A DNA stretch of 64,000 nt from Pictodentalium vernedei (Eukaryota; Mollusca; Scaphopoda; Dentaliida; Dentaliidae): NCBI GenBank assembly GCA_031216915.1, contig CM062294.1, forward strand, positions 26,536,985 to 26,600,984. The letters run 5' to 3'. Below, in pieces: positions 23,309 through 36,000 of this stretch. Each line of letters starts with the position of its first letter. The first letter of the stretch is position 1. The notes beneath the pieces were generated by a model. That model was not told where the DNA came from and did not search any database. It worked only from the letters and a program-made list of their open reading frames with translations. Made by a program: the position numbers and the translations under genes.

Positions 23309-24018
23309 GTGGCATTGTCATAACTGGTTCTCGTCAGATCACTGAAGTTAAGCAATGTCGAGCCCGGTTAGTCCTCGGATGGGAGACCATCTGAGTGATC
23401 GATTCGGACTTCCGCGTTGTGTCCTTGGACAAGGCACTTAACCCCGATTGTCCACATGGGGGCACGATGACTCTGTGTACTAAGGTGTACTGCATGTCGA
23501 TGGTGCGCATGTCTTCAACCCATCTAACCCTGCCTGTGCTGCAGTGTGGAGTTACGATGTTGGGGAGTTGGCAGCTGCTCATCGTTGCTACAGTTAAAAC
23601 TAGAAGTCCTGTCATGAATCTTGACACAATTTTGAACAGGAATTGCGCGCAATTTTCCTATTGAAAATACCCAAATTACCACAGAGTCTTGCCATTACTC
23701 ACAGCAAACACAAGCAATGTTTCAGCCAATGGACCTCCGGTTAAACCCGGAGGTCCATTGGCTGAACCATTGCTTTGCTTGTGCATAGGCTGCGTAGAGA
23801 ATGTGATAGCCTTTCCATATGACCTAACACGCCGATAAATGCGCTAAATGGTAAGGTGTTTGCGCGCAATTGATGACAGGACTTCTAGTTTTAACTGTAG
23901 GTGGTTCTCTCCGGGTACTCTGGCTTCCTCCTTCCATAAAACTGTCACGATCATGATTAGTCATTGTGCATAAATATGTGACCTTAAAACACCAATAAAT
24001 AAACATATAAATAAAGTC
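23309..24018 (+). mobile_element. SINE with 5S rRNA-derived head
   Basis: The head at 23309-23396 keeps 5S rRNA internal promoter motifs: AAGTTAAGCAATGTC (A box), GGTTAGTCCTCGGATGGG (intermediate element) and GGATGGGAGACC (C box). The body begins GTCCTTGGACAAGGCACTTA and the tail ends CCAATAAATAAA. A mariner-type MITE (23591-23897) splits the body and the SINE resumes at GGTGGTTCTC. 5S-derived heads define the SINE3 class. Confidence 0.85.
23591..23897 (+). mobile_element. Mariner-type MITE family 1 nested in a SINE
   Basis: Termini CAGTTAAAACTAGAAGTCCT / AGGACTTCTAGTTTTAACTG, TA on both sides, central palindrome CCAATGGACCTCCGG... near 23726-23762. Confidence 0.9.
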
Positions 24019-24649
24019 CCAGACTTGTGTGTGGAATTTGTCATGGAACATAAATTTAACTTATTCTCAGTTATCACAATTCTAGTCTTATTTCATAATC
24101 CATTCATAAACATTGAATATTATCCATTTCATCAAACACTACACACAGTCATGTTAAGCTACAATGTTATTGATACCTTCATTTAGGTTTCTATGAGGGC
24201 CCAAAGTTTAACTTAGAGCAATGTGAAGACATTCTTTAAAAAACCTTCTTCAGATCCACCAGTCAGAATTCTTTCATATTTGGTATGTAACATCTCCAGG
24301 GGGATCAGATTCAAGTTTGTTCAACTAGAGTCCCTGGCTTAATATTTGGACTCTCTTTGGGGGGTGGGAGGGAAGTGGGGCAAGTTGAGGGGAGCAGGTT
24401 AGGTTCATGTTGGTCAAATCCATTCCTTAGTGTTTTTCCATAAAATTTGCCTTCATCAGGCCTGGCATTCTGAAAAATGCAGGAGGGCAAAAAATCGCTC
24501 TCCTCAATCAGCTTAGGAGAGCAAATAGCTTTACACAGCATTTTAAGTATCCAGTTGAACGAACTCATTGAAACTGAAACCAACAGACTACATCAGTGAT
24601 TTTATTAACTTTACTAATGTAAACACTTGACAAGACCTGTGTGTGTACC

Positions 24650-24760
24650 CAGACCTGTTGTCCAAGAAAGTCATACGCCTACCACTACCACCTTCAACCC
24701 CCAAGAGGGGGGTTGAAGGTGGTAGCGGTAGGCGTATGACTTTCTTGGACAACAGGTCTG
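24650..24760. repeat. Near-perfect foldback, ~53 bp arms
   Basis: CAGACCTGTTGTCCAAGAAA at the left pairs with TTTCTTGGACAACAGGTCTG at the right. The loop is a few bases around 24703-24708, with one visible mismatch in the arms. An RNA copy on either strand would form a long hairpin. Confidence 0.9.
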
Positions 24761-25232
24761 CTTGAATCTACAGTCACATCCTGGTGCAAGTGCTTCAAGT
24801 GACTGGATAGTAGTAATGGTAGTATATTATAGTGTCAATATTCCTTGAATAATTACCTCTCAAACTGTGATGTCAATTGTTGAACTTGAAACTGACAGAA
24901 AAAAGAGTATTGCTGTGACCCATTTTGCTTCAAATGATTGCAACTGTGTTTGGGTATGGTTGCAGCCATTACCTATTACCACTAAACCACTTTTAAATGA
25001 AATTACGTGATGTTATGTGACTTCGAAGTTAAATTACATTTTTGCTTTACAACAAAAATTTAATGTGAGCATAATACATGTAATCTCAATCATCCCAGAC
25101 CAAAATATTTAAGAGGGCAATTTTTCGCTCTCCTTAATTCTTTCAGGAGGGCAGTAAGGAGAGCTAAAAAATCGCTCTCCTGAAATTGCCAAGCCTGCTT
25201 CATCACTTCCTGCCTTTGTAGTGTTGATGAAT

Positions 25233-25765
25233 TAGGACTGTCATGATTAATCGATTGTTGATCGGTCATGGCAGAATCGATTAGTATTTTTCATTGTCGA
25301 ATAATCGGTAAATTGTATCCCGCTTTAGACGTTTAATAATTAAAAGAAAACTGGATGAAAAAACTATTGTTTCTAAAGGTAAAGAGTTAAGAACATTGAT
25401 GTTAAACCCCAAGAAGCCGTTGGAAGCATTTGTCTTTCAGGTACATTCATCAAACCTTTGATGTTCTGAACTTTTGAACCGTCAGTGTAATAATCAAGAC
25501 CGGTCGGCAGTTGCGAAGTTCGCTACAGCCGACCGGTCTTGATTATTTCACTGACGGTTCAAAAGTTCAGAACATCAAGGCTTTGAATGTACCTAAAAGA
25601 GGATCGTCTTCATTGTTTACCGGAGATAGGTCAGCTGACTTGAACTTCATTTTTTATCGACTTCAGAGAGAGGGAGAGGGGATCATCTAGGTACGATTAA
25701 TCAATTATTATCGATTATTTTCGACGATTAATCGATTCCTAAATTAAAAAATTGTGACAGCCCTA
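25233..25765 (+). mobile_element. hAT-type MITE with internal foldback
   Basis: Termini TAGGACTGTCATGATTAATC and GTGACAGCCCTA are bounded by an exact 8-bp duplication TGATGAAT (25225-25232 and 25766-25773). Inside, 25440-25596 is a foldback with ~70 bp arms (AGGTACATTCATCAAA... / ...TTTGAATGTACCT) around GTTGCGAAGTTCGC. Non-coding. Confidence 0.88.
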
Positions 25766-25845
25766 TGATGAATGTGAACCCAAATACTTCTTTGAACCCC
25801 TTTGTCAGGTGAGCGATTAAAGCCCTTTGGGGCCTCTTGTTATTT

Positions 25846-26304
25846 AATTGACCACAAAAGCAAACACAACAGAAATCGTAAAATTTTTCTTGTCTGATCA
25901 ATTAATTTTATAATCAACAGCATTTTCAGACTCTGTGTTTTGTGTGTCATATTCATTCTTAATTTTCAGAAAATAAACGCAAATGGAAAGTGTGTTGTTT
26001 TCAAACATCTGACTGTGGGTAGCCGTGGTTCAGAGTAGGATGTGTGGGAAATCTAATCAGTCCGCAGACATTGGACTAGCAATGAGAGTATCTCATCCAT
26101 GCTTGCCCATGGTGGAAGATGAAATGAATGCACAGCCCATGGATGCCCACAGTATTTCTTCTCCTTCACAATAACATGGACATTTCATGAATGCCCAGAG
26201 AGTGCACCTGGAAAATGTCCTGTCCATGCTGTCTTACAGTTCTGTAAATTGATCATTGATGCTGGATTATTACTCATGCTTGTAGATTTATATTAGGCCA
26301 TGCA
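25846..26304. other. Unassigned sequence
   Basis: No gene or repeat recognised between the Helitron-like 3' end and the next MITE. Short direct repeats of CCATGG/GCCCATGG around 26100-26160. Confidence 0.4.
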
Positions 26305-26901
26305 AAACAGATCTCCTGTTTCTCAGTCCATTATTTGTAAAATAGCATGCGGGCGAGCATTTTGTTATTTTATTTTTACCTGCGTCGCCAGCGGCAGAGC
26401 AGGTCTAGTAACCGCTTGACTCCGTCCGTCAATCCATCCGAAACACTTTTTCCGTCAAAGTTTTCTTGGCTTCTATGAAAGGGAATGATTTTATATTTGG
26501 TCTGCTGCTTCATAATGATGAGTTGTATCGTGTATCTAATTTTCAGATCTGTTGCATGCAGTGACGCAGGTCCAGAGGCAGTATTGGTCGTGGCTTGTTT
26601 ATTTCTGTATTTATTTCTTTGCCATCAAAAGTTCATGTTCATTGTTTATGTTTTAGGCCTCATAATCTACGGAATAGCATAGGTGGTGGTGTATTTTGTT
26701 TCTTGAGTGCAAGAAGGCTTTGCAATGCCAAAGCATTGCAAAGCCTTCTTGCACTCAAGGGACAAATTTTCAATTTTTTTAACTTGGGTAAAATATCAGA
26801 CATAAACCAAGTTTACATTGGTTATGAAAAGAGAGCATGCGGCAGCCAAAAGGACCATGCAGGAGGGCTTGAGAAACAGATTTTTATTTTTTTAGGCCTT
26901 A
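26305..26901 (+). mobile_element. MITE family 5 with nested Helitron-like fragment
   Basis: Left end AGGCCATGCAAAACAGATCTCCTGTTTCTCAG and right end TTGAGAAACAGATTTTTATTTTTTTAGGCC are roughly inverted. The central palindrome CCCTTGAGTGCAAGAAGGC... at 26703-26761 is nearly perfect. Between about 26385 and 26600 lies a fragment starting ACCTGCGTCGCC-AGCGGCAGAGCAGGT with CCGTCCGTCAATCCATCCG, a Helitron-like 5' hairpin. The MITE ends only about 21 bp before a MED19 exon. Confidence 0.7.
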
Positions 26902-26922
26902 TGTTGTTTTTTTTTATTATAG

Positions 26923-27079
26923 AACAAGCAGAAATAACAGGCAGTACAAATTTGATGGCACAATATGGACTACAGAATTCATATTATAAATTTTGCAATA
27001 AAAAAGGAAAGGAGGAACTGAGTGCATTTCTCCCACAGCTGCCGGGTAACATTGATACACCTGGACTACAGGATAACAG
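26923..27079 (+). CDS. MED19: MED19 exon encoding TGSTNL..FLPQLPG
   Basis: 157 bp. Acceptor TTTTTATTATAG ends at 26922; donor CAG|GTACCC at 27080. The exon starts with two bases completing a split codon, then reads QAEITGSTNLMAQYGLQN..., FCNKKGKEELSAFLPQLPG and GLQDN, leaving AG of a split Ser codon. Corresponds to the most conserved helical part of MED19. Confidence 0.93.
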
Positions 27080-30000
27080 GTACCCTTAATATTATTTTAC
27101 AATTTTTTAATTATTTTTCTTCAAACATTTTCACACAGGACATAAAATTTGCTCTGTGCACAGACCTTTAGTTCAGTCTAATTTGGGCACAATGGCAAAT
27201 ATGGATGTGTCCTGCATGGTTTGAGAAAAAGTGCCGGTATTTTCTTCTTTCTGGCACCTGTTTTAGATCCACTGTCTTAAAATGCCAGTATACAACCCCT
27301 TGTTATAGGTCTTCACAATTATCACTGTTTCTCTCCCACCACCCTTTGACGTAAGTTTAGTTGACTAACTCAAGAAGGCTTCTTAGTTTCCCAGTGTCAA
27401 GCCAAAGGTCTATTTGAATGTAAATTACACATGGCATTTACTGAGAAATGCCACAAACATGAATATAATAGATCTCAAGCTTTAAATGCATGATCATATA
27501 GAATTTGCCACAGAAAAGCAATCGCTGTCGACAGTGTAGTATACAACACTGTCAATGCCAATAGCTTTTCTATGGCGAACTCTGTGGGTTTTTAAAAAAA
27601 ATATTTATGTGTTGCATTGTTTGATTCTAGGGTAAGCTCTAAGCTATATTGCAAGCATCAGGGAAACCTGGCCAAACTATATATTGCTGAAACACTGCAA
27701 AATGTTATAAAAAGTTGCAAAGTCTGCCAAGCCAGAAAATAAGCAGACTGTCATCTGCAAAATGAGGTCCCCAGAGGGTGAATTTAGTGATGCTACCCTG
27801 CACAGCAGGGTAGCATCACTAAATTAACCCTCTGTGAACCACAATCTGAATAAGGGTCTCAAAACGAAACAGAAAGAGGTACCCAGAGGATAAATGGCCC
27901 ACTGTATGGGACAGCATCATCAAATTCCCCCTTTGAGAACCTCTTTCTGCAAATGTCAGACTGCTTACTTTCAGGCCTGAAGTCCATATAATTTGGGTGC
28001 AATTATCGTATTTGGGCACAGTGTTTACCATCGTTAGTTTGCAAGTATTTGAAGGCCTGTCTGTGCAAGAATTAATTTTCACTTCTTAATTTAGAATGTG
28101 TGACTGTAGTTGTACTTTGTTCTTGTGAGTGGAACTAGTTCATAATCCCAGGTCTGCTATTTTCAAAATTTTATGTAATCCATTTATCATTCACAGCTCA
28201 ATTGCAGCGCCTCAATTTTTTAGTAGTAGGCGAGCAGCACTCCTGCACTCATAAAGAATGCCAGGCCTGTGATGCTTCTATTTTTACTCACTTGCGTAGG
28301 TATCATTTCTAGTTTTATTTTATATAATTTCAGTTCATTACAGTCTCTGATTGAAAAGCCACCAATTGTAGGAAAAGAATTAGTACCATTATCAGGTCCA
28401 GCACTCTCAGGATTTCGATTGCATCCTGGACCAGTAAGTTTTTCCTCACAATTTTTAGCTATTGGGATGAGTTGTGATCCGTCCATACATTTGTATGTCC
28501 ATACATCTACGTACATTCAAACCAAGCCAGAAAATAAGCAGACTGTCATTTTCAAAATGAGATCCCCAGAGGGTGAATTTTTTTTTAATTTCACTAAATT
28601 TCCCCTCTGTGAACCTCAATCTGAATCAGGGCCTCAAAACTAAACAGAAAGAGTTTCCCAGAAGATAAATTGGCCTACTGTATGGGTTAGCATCATCAAA
28701 TTCACCCTCTGGGGACCTCCTGCAAATGTCAGAAAATTATATTTTTATACTGTACCAATGACCCAGACATAGCTGGTGCTAACTCTTAAAATATAGGGCC
28801 AAACACAAATTTTGCCCCCCAATCCCCAAAATTTGCATCTAAAACTAAAGAAAACATGTCCTGAAAGGCCCTCCACACTTCGCCCCTACTGCGCATGCGC
28901 AGTGTCAAGGACGTTCCGAAATTGGCGCCATTTTTCATTCTAAGTTTGGCCCTTCATCAGTTAACATCTGACTGATCTTTGTGCTTTTAAATCTCAGTTT
29001 AAATGATGCCAGACACATAAATATTAGTGAAATGGTGATTCTAAGGAGGATAGAAAAGGAGAAGAGGAAAAGAATGTGTGACAGAATATTATCAGGGCTG
29101 TAACTTAAAATTTTTTAATGAAATTATGTTAAGTTACCTATTTTCAAGGCAGCAGCCATTTTGTTGTCCTTCTGATTATTTAGTTACACTGTTTTTTCAA
29201 GTGTTTTTCCTCTCTCCCTGTCCTTTAAGTTCCCCCTTGCTATTCTCCCATGCTTTTGGCATAATTTCTGTAATTATTATTACTAAAATTTCTTGGGAGT
29301 TTTAGCTGAATAACAGAATGAATTCTGTTCTTTCCCCATGTTTACGTCTTCACCTACGGGTGGTTAGGCGTTGTGTTCTGCATCTACCATCTGATGTTCT
29401 GCAGTTTCTTCCCTGGAAGTCTCTGTTTTGCATCAGATGGTGTATTTTTGGTAACTGATTTCGGGCCTGAGTGCCTGGAGTCTTATTTTAGTGTTTTTAC
29501 ACTCATTGTTTACATTTACAACAGCCCTCTGTGTGAGGGGGGGATTTCTAAATAATAATATCTTTATGTTATTTTAATCATAACTAGATACATTATTATT
29601 GTTCATAAGTGTTGAATAAATTGTTTAAAATATTTTTAAAATTTTTTGTCCACACTTAGGCTTGGGATCCATTGGGGCTCAACGTTACTTTTCAGAAACT
29701 TGGGCTGTTCTGAAAAAATATTTTTTCAAAATATTTTGATTTCAATTATTTTTTCTATATTAATGGATCATATTATTATTATGTATTTTGATTGCCAGGG
29801 GTTAGTGCGAGTACCAGGACTTGTTTTCTTTTCACATTGAAAGGATATTGATCAATTGTTTTAAGAGGAAGTCTTCCTCTGACCTTTTTATCATTCTATA
29901 TGTGGTCAGTGTACTCGCATTAACTCCTGTTCTGTATCGTATGATTTCGATGACAATATGGGAAGCGTATGTCACGGTATGTTATTGGGGATTTGGACAC

Positions 30001-33000
30001 TCCGGTCCTTTCCCCGCAGGGTCACTCTACTTTATCAATTTCTATTTCAGACGATCAAGATTAGGGTGATGTATCTGTGATGTCTTCCAACAGTGTGCCT
30101 CCGTCGTCACAATTAATGAAGGGCTAGCGGAAAAGTGCTCATGTAATACGCCAATTGCCTAAGAGGACCCTAGTAGGTTCGACGGCCTTTGACGTCCGCT
30201 AGCTCGCCCGGTGTAGCGTCCATTCACCGAATGGTTCGGCAGCCGGGTTCGTCCGTTGCGGTCTAGAAGGAATTTTGGGGTGATGCAAGCACTATAAAAT
30301 TAACTTAATGCACACCCAGTGACGGCGGATCGGAGGGAGAACGGAGGAAGCCTTTTAGTCCGGTTCATAGCTCGTTCCGGTCCATCCGGACGGCAAGCGA
30401 GAGAGGCCCCTCTCTCGTTCAACAACATCTGGCCCCAGATGTTGTGGTACAATGTGTCGTTAGCGGAGCATACGTCCGTCGCTCGGGACGCTCCGTTGTA
30501 TAGGCAGTCCGCTGAGACTGCTAAGGCTTCCTCTTCTCGTCAGCGCACACGACCGCACCTTGGCTGCGTGACCGCCGATATATTACCAGCTTCGCCGATC
30601 AAGGATTCTTCGGCGACCAGGTCACACCATCCGGCAGCCAGGGATTCGAGACCGATGGACTCCGGACGTTCGCATAGGAAAAGTATGCGGGAGCCATCTG
30701 ATGCGGAGCTGCCCTCGGCGAAGCAGCGATAGACTGCGCCTCCGCAGTCTCGACGCCGGACATTCTTGTGCACATAGCACAGCTTATCGCAGCATCCCAG
30801 CAGCCGACAGAAACGGTGTCGGATCGTGAATTATCCAACAGCGCTGTGTCGGTAGCCGGGGACTCGAGGCCTGTAGACTCCGGTCGTTCGCATAGGAAGT
30901 GTGCGGGAGTCAACGTACACGGAGCTTCCAGCGGCAATGCATCGTAAGTCCGCTACTGCACAGGCCTCGGGAACGGACGTGCTTTCCTTAATAGCACAGT
31001 TTATCGCAGCATCCCAGCATCAACTGAATCTGTTGCATATATTTTATCCGACGATGCTGGGTCGGGACGCTCCGCGGAAGCGGGTACGGACGTCCGAAAG
31101 TTTCATCCGGTCCGACGGGATACCGAAAGGGATTCGGTGGATTTCAAGCTTTCCCTTTCGGAACAACATATGCTGCGATGCCGGATAAGAAACTGATAGC
31201 GTCGGTGGACTTAGAAATTTTTTGGTTCGGTTCAGGGACATCGTCCCTCAGTTCCGACATAGTCCAATAATGTCACACAAACTTTCGAATTATTGAACGA
31301 CGCTATATATATTATTATTTTATGCTTGCTATCCAAGCATTTCTGGTTTCTTGTTCGAAGAGTTATGGAGATGTCTTTCAAAAGTGTGCCTCTGTCGTCA
31401 TAGTTAATGAGGAGTTAGCGGCAATAAGTGCTCATGGAATATGTCTATCGCTTACGGAGTGACATTCGCTAGCTCACCCGGTGTAGCGTACATTCATCGA
31501 ATGGTTCGGCTGCCGGGTTCGTCCGTTGCGGTCTAGGAAGGAGATTTGGGTGATGCGAGCACTTTAATTACTTTAGTACTCACCCAGTGACGGCAGATTG
31601 AGGACAGATCGGAGGAAGCCAACAACATAGGGGACCGCATGTTGTGGTTCAGATATTTTACATTCGGAGCATATGTCCGTTGCTCGGGACGCTCCGTTAT
31701 ATTGACAGTCCGAGAGACTGTCTTTAATGCTTCCTCATCCTCACAGCAGGGCACACGACCGCACATTGGCTACGTGACCTCGAGTATCCGATCAGTTTCG
31801 GCATTCAGTGATTCCACAGCGAATAGGTCGCGCCATCCGGTAGCCAAGGGACACGAGGCCTATACACCCCGTTCGCTCGCATATTGGAAGTATGCACGGG
31901 GTAACGATCTCGGAGCTTCCTGCGGCAATGCATCGTAAGACCGCTGCTCCTCAGGCCTCAGTGACGGACGTGCTATCCGAGTTAGCACAGTTGTTTCGCA
32001 GCATCCCAGCAATTGACGGTTTCTCGGTCGAATCAGGAATTATCCGACGGCGCTGGGTCGGTGCGGTCCGCGGTTGCATCAAGCTACGGACGACCGAACG
32101 CTTTATAGGGTCCGACAGGATGGCGAAAGGGATTCGAAAAATTTCGAGTTTTCCCTTTAGTAGTATCGGAAGATGCCTTTCATATCTTCTGGCATTTCTT
32201 CCAGTGATTATTTTTCGGACTTCATTGCTGCGATCTTGGATAAGAGACTTATAGCGTCATTGGACTCGGATTTTTCGATCGGTACAGGGACTTTGTCCCT
32301 GACTTACCGACGCAGTCCAATATTGTCATTACAACATGTGTTTTATTTTTCGACGCTATATATTTATATATATATACAAGCCTGCTACTAAGCATGATAG
32401 TTTAGTTTCTTGTCCGCGTGGCTCATTTCTGCCATTTTATCTTTTTTACATATAGTTTATTTTGGCAGAGCAGGGCATACCGAGAGTTCATATGCGTCTA
32501 GACGGTGTGATTAAAGACTGCATATATTCTTTTTCGCCGTTTATGTCTTTTCCAATTTCAATGTTGGGAACGACATTATGTATAGTAGACTTAACTTAGA
32601 CGCTTTATTATACGTAATCCGCCTTACTGAGGCGTTATCATTACGTCTTCAAGAAAAGATTTACGGGATATTATTCTCAATGTAATTTCTTTTGAGGGCA
32701 GTAGTTTGTTCACGTATAACTCCGCCCTTCAGTGGCTGATTGGAGTTGGTTAGACGTGATGCAGCCCTAGCTACATCCACGCGTGGATAGTAGGTTAAGA
32801 ACTCTCTCAGAGTCGCTTCGTTCTCGGAGGAGCTTCTCTTCGACGGCAACTTTCCGGCAATCCATGAATTGCTTGATTTATACATTCTCTTGTCTATCTA
32901 GTGTTACAAGAGATTCAGACTGGGGCAAACATTCGGTGGTTGACTCAGAGAGTGCCGCCGCAGTTGCCGGACCCGAGTGTGGCTGTTATGACGGTTGCCA

Positions 33001-36000
33001 GTCAAACAGATTGGGATATATACTGATCCCTACGGATTCGAAGTGCCAGGGTCTTTGGGTTCCGCAGTCTTTTAGCTATCAGTTTAACTTCCGTGGAATA
33101 ATGTTTTTTAGGCTTGCTTTATGTCATTGCATGAACATTATTCAGAAACGCATGCCCAAATTCCTGTCCTTTAATTCGACAGTAGTGGCGTATCTCCGGA
33201 ACCAGGGAGGCACTCTTTCGTTTCCGTTATTCAATTTAATGGAAAGAATCCGTCTGTTGGTTATAGTACACCAAGTTCAGTTTTGATCCGTCATATTCTG
33301 GGTCGTCTGATTGTTTTATCGCACTCCCGTTCTCTTACGGGTCGCTTGTTGCTGTCAGAATGGACTCTCAACAAACAAGTATTCAATCAGATTTGCTATC
33401 TATGGGAGCGCCCAATGATGTTTTATTTATGACACAGCTTGCTAATCATTTGCAGACGTATGTGTTGGCTTGTCCAGATCTCTGAGCTAATACTGTTAAC
33501 GCTCTATTGATCTATAGGACGGAATGATAGGATACGCGTATCCTCCGGCGCCGTTGTTTTAGCAGGTATTGCTAAGATAAACAACCACAATACATTTCTG
33601 TTGATAGCATCTCTATCTTCACAGAGATCATGAGTAATTTACACTCTTGTCTACTGTGGATTCTGTACCGAAATTAGGTCCAATCAGTTTTTGTCACAAC
33701 TTCTATACAGCTCGTGTTTATGAACTGATCTTCACAAAACTTCTTGGGACCCTTTGTTTTCACCTTGGGAGAGGAACGAGTGTGTTTTGGGGTGCCTTTG
33801 TTATCACTGTGCTATGAGAACAAATATTTTGGGGTTCAGTCAGACCCACTCTAGGACTCAAAGATTGCTTTTCTAGTTTAGCCTCTGACTGTCACCCACC
33901 TTTACAATACTTTACCTATACATTTGTTACAGGCTACGGTCAGTATTTATGTACAGACCGTTACAATACTTTATATGTACCTTTGTTATCAGGTCATTAC
34001 CTAGATGTTTGTCATTGCTGTGTCACATACTATACATGTACATGTCTTAACGAGTTGAGCTACAGTGTCATTGACACTTTCATTTGAATTTTGTTAATGG
34101 CTGCCAGCAGCCATCTTGGATTTGGAAATAAATTGTCCAGCAATTCTGTGACATCAGCCGTGATTGGTTAATTTGACACTTTCAAAAAGTCATAGCACTG
34201 GAGTTTTTGGACAAAACATGGGTAGTATCGGAACGTTCTTTCCTGGACACATGAGAACAAAGAAAATGTAAGCTCCACTTCCATTGATCAGTGTCGATTA
34301 CGTAAGCTCTGATTGGAATTTCTCAACACCAAATGCTGGCACCATGTCTGTTCAACATTTTTGTCACTGATAGACACAGATTTACCAACAAATATGTCAT
34401 CCTCAGTGGGTGTGTTTTCAATTTTAACTGCAAACAATGAATTCAAAAGAAGGAAAAATATTAAAAACTCACGTGCCTTTCACCACTTTAGTGAATCATG
34501 AGTGTGACTTCAATCAATTATATTTCCACAAGTTTAGTATTACACCTTCACCTCACTGAGTCTCCGCCTCAAGTTCAAAATAAATTGTTTCATTCTGCTT
34601 AATTTTAACAACTGTCATCATCCAAGAAGAATTTATATTCCATTATACCACTTATCACACAAGCATTAATAACAAATTTTAACATGAACAGCATGATGCA
34701 GTTGTAAACACTGACATTCGGTGATATAGAAACCCCCAAAGTGGCGGCACTTGTAACAAGTCATTTTCAAATTTGGTGATCTGGAAACTCCTAAAGAGAC
34801 GTCATTTGTTCTAAATGACGTCACTAAAAGCATGTTTTGGGATTTGACTACATGTACATTGTCTTTCAAGATTGATGGCATGTTGCAGTTAATGCTTAAC
34901 AATGAAAGCTATTTTTTGTTCGGCATAATAAAATAATTAGAAATTTTCTTTTGCTGCTTCAGGTTTAGTTTCAGAAATCACACAAACTCATGTACTATGG
35001 ACCGATAGAACATGAAAAGAAACATCCCAATGTTGTATTATTGCATGCCTTGGAGTTGACAATGCCAACATAGTAGTCCATGCCTTGGAGTTGACAATGC
35101 CAACATAGTGGACCTGGAAAAATTGTCCTTAACCCTTTACCTAACATGAAAAGCAGACGACACTTGCAAAATAAATTCTTGAATAACTAATTTTTTTTGT
35201 CTCAAAAACATAGGTTATGACCCCTCCTTGGAAGGATCTCAATTAGCTCGTTCCAGTGCAGGCCTGAAAATAAGCAGTCTGACATTTGCAGAATGAGGTC
35301 CACAGAGGGTGAATTTGATGATGCTATTCCATACAGTGGCCCAATTTATCCTCTGGGTACCTCTTTCTGTTTAGTTTTGAGACCCTGATTCAGATTGAGG
35401 TTCACAGAGGGTAAATTTAGTGATGCTACCCTGCTATGCAGGGTAGCATCACTAAATTCACCCACTGGGGACCTCATTTTGCAGATGTCAGTCTGCTTAT
35501 TTTCTGTCTTGTTCCAGTGAGGGGTCATAATCTTAGTTTTTTAGACAAAAAAATAATGAAAATTAATTGGGGATTTTTGAGAATAACGCTGGCCTGTTTT
35601 GGCCGTTATGTTGGGTAAAGAGTTAAGGAAGAATAATGCCCATGGCAGAGGTATCTTGGAAAAGTCAGTTGAAGACTTGTAATAATTATAATATATTTTA
35701 GGCCTAAAAAAATAAAAATCTGTTTCTCAGGCTCTCCCGCATGGTCCTTTTGGCTGCCGCATGCTCTCTTTTTATAACCAATCCAAACTTAAAAAAATCA
35801 AAATCAAATGGTTTATGTCTGATATTTTTCCCATGTTAATAAAATTGTCCCTTGAGTGGAAGAAGGCTTTGCAATGCTTTACAAAGCCTTCTTGCACTCA
35901 AGGGATGTAATACCACTACCCATGCTATTCTGTAGGTCATGAGGCCTAAAACATAAAACAAACCAAGAACATGAACTTTTTAATGGTAAAGAAATAATTA

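Larger units (their letters stand above)
21060..25845 (+). mobile_element. Helitron-like tandem-core element with many nested inserts
   Basis: Same family as 13846-15777: a leader with GTCCATCCATCTGTCG near 21100, ~165 bp units through 22840 and again 24186-24400, and a 3' terminus GAGCGATTAAAGCCC-TTTGGGGCC-TCTTGTT at about 25811-25845. Between the unit blocks lie a SINE (21343-21636), an unassigned island (22841-23308), a 5S-headed SINE (23309-24018), a foldback (24650-24760) and a hAT-type MITE (25233-25765). It may be one element expanded by insertions, or two juxtaposed members. Confidence 0.5.
28741..33661 (+). mobile_element. DIRS-like element, RT-deleted, 3' truncated (copy C)
   Basis: Left end ATTTTTATACTGTACC with the terminal repeat as in copy B, the same gag duplication (units near 30079 and 31369) and the same RT deletion (near 32870). 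It stops at 33661 in the methyltransferase-like region, where a different repeat begins, so recombinase, 3' UTR, internal complementary region and right repeat are gone. Mostly near-identical to B, but about 30430-30860 is much closer to copy A. Confidence 0.87.

Noticed and set aside
23309-23396. Functional 5S rRNA gene
   Set aside because: Only the internal part matches, the 5' stem and 3' end are missing, and it is fused to a SINE body.
26703-26761. miRNA gene
   Set aside because: The perfect palindrome is the central module of MITE family 5 and recurs in other copies. No independent evidence of processing.
28269-28643. One 124-codon uninterrupted gene
   Set aside because: Only 28334-28433 is coding (MED19 exon). 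The rest is intron and MITE read-through in an open frame.
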